Positions 58,577-64,000 of a stretch of DNA of 64,000 nt are shown here, piece after piece. The stretch is from Myxococcales bacterium (GTDB taxonomy: Bacteria > Myxococcota_A > Polyangia > Polyangiales > Ga0077539): positions 62,001 through 126,000 of the forward strand of contig JAEUKH010000022.1 in NCBI GenBank assembly GCA_016792845.1. Reading direction: 5' to 3'. The notes under the pieces were generated by a model. That model had not been told where the DNA came from. It made no database searches and saw only the letters and a program-made list of their open reading frames with translations. The stretch's first letter is position 1. Each line of letters opens with the position of its first letter. Both the position numbers and the translations under genes were made by a program.

Positions 58577-58866
58577 TGAGCACCGAGAAGGTTGAAGCCC
58601 CGGCGGCTTCGCAGAGCAGCAAGCGCACGCTGGTCGGCAAGGTCAAGAGCGCGAAGATGGAGAAGACCGTCGTGGTCGAAGTGGTGCGCTCGGTGCGCCA
58701 CCCGGTCTACGGCAAGTACGTCCGTCGTCGCAAGAGCTACAAGGCCCACGACGAGCAGAAGCAGTACAAGGCTGGCGACGTGGTTGAAATCATCGAGAGC
58801 AAGCCGATCTCGCGCGACAAGCGTTGGACGGTGGTGCGCCTCGTTGAGCGGCCCGAAGAGACCTGA
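58576..58866 (+). CDS. rpsQ: 30S ribosomal protein uS17
   Basis: 96 residues. [39 protein letters not shown] and [18 protein letters not shown] are hallmark uS17 blocks. A 14-residue Glu/Ala/Ser-rich lead precedes the conserved start. Coupled to rpmC through TGATG. Confidence 0.96.
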   Translation: MSTEKVEAPAASQSSKRTLVGKVKSAKMEKTVVVEVVRSVRHPVYGKYVRRRKSYKAHDEQKQYKAGDVVEIIESKPISRDKRWTVVRLVERPEET

Positions 58867-58879
58867 GAGGTAGACGACC

Positions 58880-59248
58880 ATGATCCAGATGCGAACCATC
58901 CTCGATGTGGCCGACAACTCGGGCGCCCGTCGTGTGCAGTGTGTAAAAGTTCTCGGCGGGTCGCGGCGTCGCTACGCCGGCCTCGGCGACGTGATCGTGG
59001 TGAGCGTGAAAGAAGCGCTCCCGAACATGAAAGTGAAGAAGGGCCAGGTGGCCCGCGCCGTGGTGGTTCGTACCACCCGCGAGTATGCGCGCCCGGACGG
59101 GTCGTACGTGAAGTTCGACACCAACTCGGCGGTGCTGATCGACAAAGAAGACGCGCCTCTCGGCACGCGCATCTTTGGCCCGGTCGCCCGCGAGCTGCGT
59201 GGCAAGAACTTCATGAAGATCATCTCGCTCGCGCCGGAGGTGATCTGA
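58880..59248 (+). CDS. rplN: 50S ribosomal protein uL14
   Basis: 122 residues of standard length: [40 protein letters not shown] and the C-terminal [20 protein letters not shown]. Contacts the small subunit at bridge B5/B8. First gene of the classical spc operon, 13 bases after rpsQ. Confidence 0.97.
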   Translation: MIQMRTILDVADNSGARRVQCVKVLGGSRRRYAGLGDVIVVSVKEALPNMKVKKGQVARAVVVRTTREYARPDGSYVKFDTNSAVLIDKEDAPLGTRIFGPVARELRGKNFMKIISLAPEVI

Positions 59249-59250
59249 TC

Positions 59251-59580
59251 ATGAGCCTCGCAAGGATCCGCAAGGGTGACACCGTGGTGGTCATCTCGGG
59301 CAAAGACAAGGGCAAGAACGGCAAGGTGCTCGCGGTCTCGCCCGAGCACGACCGTGTGCTCGTCGAGGGCATCAACCTCGTCAAGCGTCACACCAAGCCC
59401 ACGATGCGCAGCCGCGAGGGCGGCATCATCGAAGGCGAGCGGGCGATTCACCTCTCGAAGGTGATGCCCCTCGACCCCGAGACGGGCAAGGGCACGCGGG
59501 TGAAGGTGCGCACCGAGGCCGACGGCAGCAAGGTGCGCGTGGCCAAGAGCGGCAAAGTCATCAAGCACGAGGCGGTCTGA
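59251..59580 (+). CDS. rplX: 50S ribosomal protein uL24
   Basis: 109 residues with the KOW motif in [20 protein letters not shown], then [13 protein letters not shown] and [16 protein letters not shown]. An assembly initiator of the large subunit. Only 2 bases after the rplN stop; a 71-base gap follows before rplE. Confidence 0.96.
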   Translation: MSLARIRKGDTVVVISGKDKGKNGKVLAVSPEHDRVLVEGINLVKRHTKPTMRSREGGIIEGERAIHLSKVMPLDPETGKGTRVKVRTEADGSKVRVAKSGKVIKHEAV

Positions 59581-59651
59581 GACCCCGCGCGAGAGCGCGA
59601 GACCCGCGGTGACCCAGCGCCCGCGGCAACGCGACACGAAGGAATACGACG

Positions 59652-60341
59652 ATGGCGGACGATAAGAAGAAGAAGGCCGACGCGCCCAAGGCCGCGAAGG
59701 GCGGCGACAAGGGCGGCGCGCCGAAGGCGAAGGGCGAGCGTGGGGGCAAGAAGCCCGCAGTCTCGCTCGTCTCGACGAGCACCGGCCCCGAAGAGAAGAT
59801 CCCCCCGCGGCTGCGTGACAAGTACCGCGCCGAGGTGGTGCCGGCCCTGGTCAAGCAGTTCGACTACAAGAATCCGATGCAGGTGCCGCGGGTTCTCAAA
59901 GTGACGGTCAACATGGGCCTCGGTGAGGCGGTCTCGAACGCCAAGATCATCGAGACCGGTGTTGAGCAGGTCACCCTGATTACCGGCCAGAAGCCGATGA
60001 TCACCAAGGCTCGCAAGAGCATCGCGACCTTTAAGCTCCGCGCGGGGGCGCCCATCGGTGTGATGGTGACCCTGCGTCGCGAGCGTATGTGGGAGTTCCT
60101 CGATCGGCTTATCACCTTTGCGTTGCCGCGCGTGCGCGACTTCAAGGGTGTGAGCCCGAAGGCCTTCGACGGCAAGGGTAACTTCACCCTCGGCGTCAAG
60201 GAGCAGATCATCTTCCCCGAGATCAACTACGACACCGTCGAGAAGGTCAAAGGGCTCAACGTCTGCATCACCACGACTGCCAAGAATGACGAGGAGGCCC
60301 GCGCCCTCCTGCAACACCTGGGGATGCCCTTCCGGGCGTGA
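59652..60341 (+). CDS. rplE: 50S ribosomal protein uL5 with N-terminal extension
   Basis: 229 residues, about 48 longer than usual. The conserved part begins [20 protein letters not shown] and includes [60 protein letters not shown] and FPEINYD. The extension ([20 protein letters not shown]...) is Lys/Ala/Gly-rich and unstructured. ATG at 59652 has AAGGA upstream, supporting the long form. uL5 binds 5S rRNA. Confidence 0.96.
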   Translation: MADDKKKKADAPKAAKGGDKGGAPKAKGERGGKKPAVSLVSTSTGPEEKIPPRLRDKYRAEVVPALVKQFDYKNPMQVPRVLKVTVNMGLGEAVSNAKIIETGVEQVTLITGQKPMITKARKSIATFKLRAGAPIGVMVTLRRERMWEFLDRLITFALPRVRDFKGVSPKAFDGKGNFTLGVKEQIIFPEINYDTVEKVKGLNVCITTTAKNDEEARALLQHLGMPFRA

Positions 60342-60365
60342 CCAGATTTTACTGGAGAGACGACT

Positions 60366-60551
60366 GTGGCACGTGCCTGCTCTTTCGCAAAACTTCAAGA
60401 GACTCCGAAGTTCGGCGTCCGCCACCGCAATCGTTGCAAGGTGTGCGGCCGGGCTCGGGGTTACAACCGCAAGTTCGAGCTCTGTCGCGTTTGCCTGCGC
60501 AATTTCAGTTTGCGCGGCGAACTCCCGGGCGTGATCAAAGCGAGCTGGTGA
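60366..60551 (+). CDS. rpsZ: 30S ribosomal protein uS14, zinc-binding type
   Basis: 61 residues: [20 protein letters not shown], then CKVCGR and CRVCLRNF, a Cx2C-x12-Cx2C zinc ribbon, and the ending [13 protein letters not shown]. The zinc (C+) form of S14. GTG start with GGAGAG upstream. Confidence 0.95.
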   Translation: MARACSFAKLQETPKFGVRHRNRCKVCGRARGYNRKFELCRVCLRNFSLRGELPGVIKASW

Positions 60552-60561
60552 GAGGTCTCCA

Positions 60562-60960
60562 ATGTTGACCGATCCGATTTCGGACATGTTGACCCGCATC
60601 CGCAACGCGACGCTCGCGCGTCACGAGCGGGTGGCGATCCCTGCCTCGAAGCTGAAGCGTTCAGTGGCAGAGATCCTTGTGGGCGAAGGTTACATCTCGT
60701 CGGTTCAAGCCGACGTCGATGACAAGGGGCATGATCGCCTCGTGTTGGTCCTCAAGTACGACCGCGAGCGTCAGCCCGCGATCGAGGGGATCCGCCGGGT
60801 GTCGCGCCCTGGGCGCCGCGTCTATGTCGGCCACGACAAGATCGGCAAGGTTCGCAACGGTCTGGGCATCTCGGTGCTCAGCACGTCGCGGGGTGTGATG
60901 AGTGACCGCCAGGCGCGCACCGCGGGTGTGGGCGGCGAGCTGCTCTGCGAGGTTTGGTGA
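60562..60960 (+). CDS. rpsH: 30S ribosomal protein uS8
   Basis: 132 residues: DPISDMLTRIRNATLARHER, ILVGEGYI, and the rRNA-binding ISVLSTSRGVMSDRQAR C-terminal motif followed by GGELLCEVW. Normal length. It organises the central domain of 16S rRNA and represses the spc operon in E. coli; whether it does so here is unknown. Confidence 0.96.
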   Translation: MLTDPISDMLTRIRNATLARHERVAIPASKLKRSVAEILVGEGYISSVQADVDDKGHDRLVLVLKYDRERQPAIEGIRRVSRPGRRVYVGHDKIGKVRNGLGISVLSTSRGVMSDRQARTAGVGGELLCEVW

Positions 60961-60963
60961 GCC

Positions 60964-61533
60964 ATGTCGAGGACTGGTAAGCGGCCTGTGGCGCTGCCGA
61001 AGGGCGTGACCCTCACGGTGGCCAACGGCGCCTTCGAAGCGAAGGGCCCGAAGGGCTCAGTCAAGCGCGACCTCCCGAGCGGCGTGGCCATCTCGGTGAA
61101 AGACGGCCAGGTGCATGTCACCGCCGAAGCGACTCTCGACACGCAGTCGGCATCGCGGCTCACGGGCACCGTCAGGTCGCACGTGAACAACGCGGTGATC
61201 GGGGTCGAGAAGGGCTTCCAGCGTAACCTCAAGCTCGAAGGCACGGGCTACCGTGCTGAGCTGAAGGGCTCTACGCTGACCATGGCCCTCGGCCTCTCGC
61301 ACCCGGTGGTCTTCGAGGTGCCGAAGGCGCTCTCGATCAAGATCCCCGCCGAGAGCAAGAACACGGTGCTCCAGCTTGAGACGCCCGACAAGGATCTTCT
61401 CGGGCAGAGCATCGCGAAGCTCCAGTCGTTCCGTCCGCCAGAGCCCTACAAGGGCAAGGGTGTGAGGATCGAGGGCGTGAAGATCCGCACCAAGGCCGGT
61501 AAAGCGGGCAAGGGCGGCAAGGGCGGTAAGTGA
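60964..61533 (+). CDS. rplF: 50S ribosomal protein uL6
   Basis: 189 residues with two duplicated domains: MSRTGKRPVALPKGVTLTVA, RSHVNNAVIGVEKGFQRNLK, LEGTGYRAELKGSTLTMALG, and the second-domain TPDKDLLGQSIAKLQSFRPP, PEPYKGKGVRIEG (conserved). A GKxGKGGKGGK tail extends the C terminus by about 12 residues. Located at the factor-binding side of the large subunit. Confidence 0.96.
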   Translation: MSRTGKRPVALPKGVTLTVANGAFEAKGPKGSVKRDLPSGVAISVKDGQVHVTAEATLDTQSASRLTGTVRSHVNNAVIGVEKGFQRNLKLEGTGYRAELKGSTLTMALGLSHPVVFEVPKALSIKIPAESKNTVLQLETPDKDLLGQSIAKLQSFRPPEPYKGKGVRIEGVKIRTKAGKAGKGGKGGK

Positions 61534-61592
61534 AGGGTGTGAACTCGTAGCCGATGGGGTGAAGTGCCCCATCGTACGCGAGCGAGGAGATC

Positions 61593-61958
61593 ATGAGCAT
61601 CAAGAGCGAACAGCGAGAGCGTCGCAAGAACCGTATCCGTCAGCGTGTGATCGGCACCGCCGAGCGCCCGCGTCTGTCGGTGTTCCGTTCAGCGAAGCAC
61701 ATCTACGCGCAGGTTATCAACGACGAGACCGGTCAGACGCTCGTCCATGTGGGTACCCTCACCCCGTCGCTTCGCGACGCCGTGAAGGAAGACCCCAAGC
61801 GCGACGCAGCCCGCAAGGTGGGCGAGGCCGTCGCGAAGGCGTGCCTCGAGCAGAACATCACCAAGGTGGTGTTCGACCGTAACGGGTACGTCTACCAGCA
61901 GAACAACCGCGTCGGTGTCCTCGCGGACGCCGCCCGCAAAGCCGGCCTGAACTTCTGA
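61593..61958 (+). CDS. rplR: 50S ribosomal protein uL18
   Basis: 121 residues: [40 protein letters not shown] and [30 protein letters not shown], the full uL18 pattern. Binds 5S rRNA together with uL5. GAGGAG precedes the ATG; 59 bases after rplF. Confidence 0.96.
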   Translation: MSIKSEQRERRKNRIRQRVIGTAERPRLSVFRSAKHIYAQVINDETGQTLVHVGTLTPSLRDAVKEDPKRDAARKVGEAVAKACLEQNITKVVFDRNGYVYQQNNRVGVLADAARKAGLNF

Positions 61959-61978
61959 GCGGCAAGAGAGATATCGCG

Positions 61979-62488
61979 ATGTCGATCGATAACGACGAGT
62001 CGAAAGAGCTCAAGGAGCGCGTGGTGCACATCAACCGCGTGGCCAAGGTGGTGAAGGGCGGTCGCCGCTTCTCCTTCTCGGCCCTCGTGGTGGTGGGCGA
62101 CGGCGCGGGCCGGGTGGGCATTGGCCTCGGCAAGGCCAACGAAGTGCCCGAGGCGATCCGTAAGGGCAACGAGCAAGCCCGCAAGAGCTTGTTCCAGGTT
62201 CCGCTTGTGGGTGGTACGATCCCCCACGACTCGCTCGGTCACTTCGGTGCCGGCGAGGTGCTCCTCCGCCCCGCGTCGCCTGGTACGGGCGTCATCGCCG
62301 GCGGTGCAGTGCGCGCGGTCGTTGAGAGCGTGGGTATTCGTGACATCCTCACGAAGAGCCTGGGGAGCCGCAACCCCCACAACGCCGTAAAGGCGACGGT
62401 GGCGGCGCTCCGCCAGTTGCGTGATATTCACAGCACGGCCACGCGGCGCGGCAAGCGCCCCGAGGACCTCACGGAAAAGACTGCGTAG
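61979..62488 (+). CDS. rpsE: 30S ribosomal protein uS5
   Basis: 169 residues. [80 protein letters not shown] and [17 protein letters not shown], intact dsRNA-binding and C-terminal domains. It controls decoding fidelity. Normal spacing after rplR. Confidence 0.97.
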   Translation: MSIDNDESKELKERVVHINRVAKVVKGGRRFSFSALVVVGDGAGRVGIGLGKANEVPEAIRKGNEQARKSLFQVPLVGGTIPHDSLGHFGAGEVLLRPASPGTGVIAGGAVRAVVESVGIRDILTKSLGSRNPHNAVKATVAALRQLRDIHSTATRRGKRPEDLTEKTA

Positions 62489-62497
62489 GGCACTGTC

Positions 62498-62689
62498 ATG
62501 GCGAAGCCGAAGCTGCGCGTGGTGCAGACCAAGAGCACCATCGGGGAGCGTCACCAGTTCGAGGCCACTTTGAAGGGTCTCGGTCTGCGTGGTCCGCACA
62601 CGACGGTGGTCGTGGCGAATACACCGTCATTCCGTGGAATGATCAAGAAGGTCATCCACCTTGTCTCCGTGGAGGAGATCGATGGCTGA
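62498..62689 (+). CDS. rpmD: 50S ribosomal protein uL30
   Basis: 63 residues: KLRVVQTKSTIGERHQFEAT, LKGLGLRGPHTTVVVANTPS and GMIKKVIHLVSVEEI, the compact bacterial uL30 form. Its end overlaps the rplO start by 8 bases. Confidence 0.95.
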   Translation: MAKPKLRVVQTKSTIGERHQFEATLKGLGLRGPHTTVVVANTPSFRGMIKKVIHLVSVEEIDG

Positions 62690-63173
62690 CATTCTGAGCA
62701 AGTTGCACCCCCCCGCTGGGGCGGTGCGTGCCAAAACCCGTAAGGGCCGCGGCGTGGGTTCGGGTCTCGGGAAGACCGCCGGCAAGGGGCAGAAGGGCCA
62801 GAAGGCCCGGCACCCCGGCAACTTCAGCAAGACCCAGTTTCAGGGCGGGCAGACGCCGATCCAGCGTCGCCTCCCGAAGCGCGGCTTCCGCAACATCTTC
62901 GCCATTGAAGTGGCGGCGGTGAATGTGTCAGCCCTTGGTGAGGCCTTCGAGGCCGGTGCGGTGGTCGATCTTGAGGCTCTCAAGCTCTCGCACCTCATCG
63001 ACAAGCGGGCTGAGCGCGTCAAAGTGCTCGGCAACGGCGAGCTCGACAAGAAGCTCACCCTCAAGGTGCACGCGATCTCGGCCGGTGCTCGGTCGAAGGT
63101 CGAGGCCGCTGGGGGGAGCGTCGAACTCCTGCCGACGACGATCACCAAAGCTGAGGGAAGCAACGCGGCCTGA
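62682..63173 (+). CDS. rplO: 50S ribosomal protein uL15
   Basis: 163 residues. LSKLHPPAGAVRAKTRKGRG, VGSGLGKTAGKGQKGQKAR, FQGGQTPIQRRLPKRGFRNI, and VEAAGGSVELLP at the end. Standard length. ATG at 62682 lies inside the end of rpmD. A 131-base gap to secY follows with a GTTGGTGGCA/TGCCAAC hairpin near 63204-63226. Confidence 0.96.
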   Translation: MADILSKLHPPAGAVRAKTRKGRGVGSGLGKTAGKGQKGQKARHPGNFSKTQFQGGQTPIQRRLPKRGFRNIFAIEVAAVNVSALGEAFEAGAVVDLEALKLSHLIDKRAERVKVLGNGELDKKLTLKVHAISAGARSKVEAAGGSVELLPTTITKAEGSNAA

Positions 63174-63304
63174 CCGCGGGTTGTGAGTCGACACGTCGCG
63201 GCGTTGGTGGCAATGGTGCCAACCATCGACGCGGCGTGCTCGTCTGTCTACTGGTCTGACGACCGGCCAGGCAGCCGCCCGACTCTTTACCAAGGATTGC
63301 GCGA

Positions 63305-64000
63305 ATGGCACTCGCCGCGCTGAACAATATTGTCAAAATCCCTGAGCTGCGTCGCAGGCTGCTTTTCAGCCTTGGCATGCTCGCGGTCTACCGTGTGGGC
63401 GTCTTCGTGACCGTCCCGGGCACCGACCGCAAGGCGATGCAGGAATTCCTGGGCCAGGACAACGGTGGCGGCCTCCTGAATCTTCTGAACATGTTCTCGG
63501 GCGGCGCCCTTGAGCAGGTGAGCATCTTCGCCCTCGGCGTGATGCCCTACGTCTCGGCCTCGATCATCTTGCAGCTCCTCACCAGCATCTTCAAACCTCT
63601 TGAAGAGCTGCGCAAAGAGGGCGAGATGGGTCAGCGAAAGATCAACCAGTACACCCGCTATGCGACGGTGGCGCTGGCCCTTGTGCAGGGCTTCAGCATC
63701 GCCGTGTGGCTTGAGTCTCGGCAGACCAGCGACCTGGTGCCGGTGGTTCACGATCCGGGCTGGGGCTTTCGCGCGCTGACGATGTTGACCCTCGCGACGG
63801 GTACCTCGTTCATCATGTGGTTGGGCGAGCAGATCACCGAGCGTGGCATCGGCAACGGCATCTCGTTGATCATCTTCGCCGGGATCGTCGCAGACTTCCC
63901 CAAGGCTGTGGCGCAGACCTATCAGTTTACGAGCAGCGGGCAGATTCAGCCCGTGTCGCTCCTCATCGCCGTGGTGCTGACGCTCGGCTCGGTGGCCGCC
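63305..64000 (+). CDS. secY: Preprotein translocase subunit SecY (cut by right edge)
   Basis: The first 232 residues are visible and the frame is open at base 64000. PELRRRLLFSLGMLAVYRVG (TM1), the plug region LNMFSGGALEQVSIFALGVM-PYVSASIILQLLTSI (TM2), GQRKINQYTRYATVALALVQ and GTSFIMWLGEQITERGIGNG-ISLIIFAGI are hallmark SecY blocks. It forms the membrane channel for exported proteins. ATG at 63305 with AAGGA upstream. It closes the spc-type operon as in E. coli. Confidence 0.97.
   Translation, partial: MALAALNNIVKIPELRRRLLFSLGMLAVYRVGVFVTVPGTDRKAMQEFLGQDNGGGLLNLLNMFSGGALEQVSIFALGVMPYVSASIILQLLTSIFKPLEELRKEGEMGQRKINQYTRYATVALALVQGFSIAVWLESRQTSDLVPVVHDPGWGFRALTMLTLATGTSFIMWLGEQITERGIGNGISLIIFAGIVADFPKAVAQTYQFTSSGQIQPVSLLIAVVLTLGSVAA

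Overview
The window is GC-rich DNA (well above 65 percent G+C by eye) in which nearly all of both strands is packed with genes. It most resembles a predatory or soil member of the Myxococcota (Polyangia, Sandaracinus-like). The grounds are the many Cys-rich and RCC1-repeat secreted lipoproteins, a B12 photoreceptor next to a carotenoid cluster, a Tc-toxin remnant, and ordinary bacterial ribosomal and yidC operons. Genus-level placement is inference; no rRNA is present.

Layout. 1-13.3 kb: accessory and housekeeping genes (MpaB-like oxygenase, EamA transporter, a 1276-residue Cys-rich/RCC1 surface lipoprotein, PlsC acyltransferase, an iron-sulfur photolyase, a methyltransferase, a secreted Fam20-like kinase, a GNAT enzyme, a small lipoprotein). 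13.3-17 kb: a wrecked Tc toxin locus, with the 3-prime end of a TcA gene, an IS4-type transposase tail and the 5-prime end of a TcB gene. 17-20.8 kb: a double cyclic-nucleotide-domain protein, an HExxH lipoprotein and a RadC protein. 21-24.6 kb: rpmH-rnpA-yidD-yidC-jag plus a PabA/TrpG-type glutaminase. 24.6-41.4 kb: a TetR regulator, a GH3 glycosidase, more Cys-rich lipoproteins, kbl, a YceI-like protein, a K+ channel, an aldo/keto reductase, an ABC exporter whose permease is fused to a CPBP protease, a secreted caspase-like protein and a beta/gamma-crystallin lipoprotein. 41.4-46 kb: amtB with a coupled unknown gene, then an XRE regulator, an ImmA-type peptidase and a two-gene unit. 46.1-55.4 kb: two opposed carotenoid operons (crtD-crtC-glycosyltransferase; crtI-crtB-cruA-acyltransferase) and a divergent CarH/LitR-type B12 photoreceptor. 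56-64 kb: tRNA-Leu(CAA), a promoter with a 16-codon leader ORF, and a ribosomal operon running from rplV to secY (cut by the right edge).

How genes work together. The carotenoid genes together predict phytoene synthesis and desaturation, CruA-type cyclization, C-1 hydration, 3,4-desaturation, glucosylation and fatty acylation, i.e. a monocyclic carotenoid glycoside ester like those of myxobacteria. The crtI operon probably answers to the adjacent CarH-like photoreceptor. The crtD operon carries a different AT-rich TTGACA/CAATTG element, which also lies before the XRE gene and before the two-gene unit beside the ImmA peptidase. This hints at a separate, peptidase-relieved control circuit and is the part of the window I find most likely to be undescribed. 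The Fam20-like secreted kinase is the most unusual single protein. Several genes have a -10 box only 6-10 nt before the start codon, suggesting leaderless transcripts alongside Shine-Dalgarno-led housekeeping genes.
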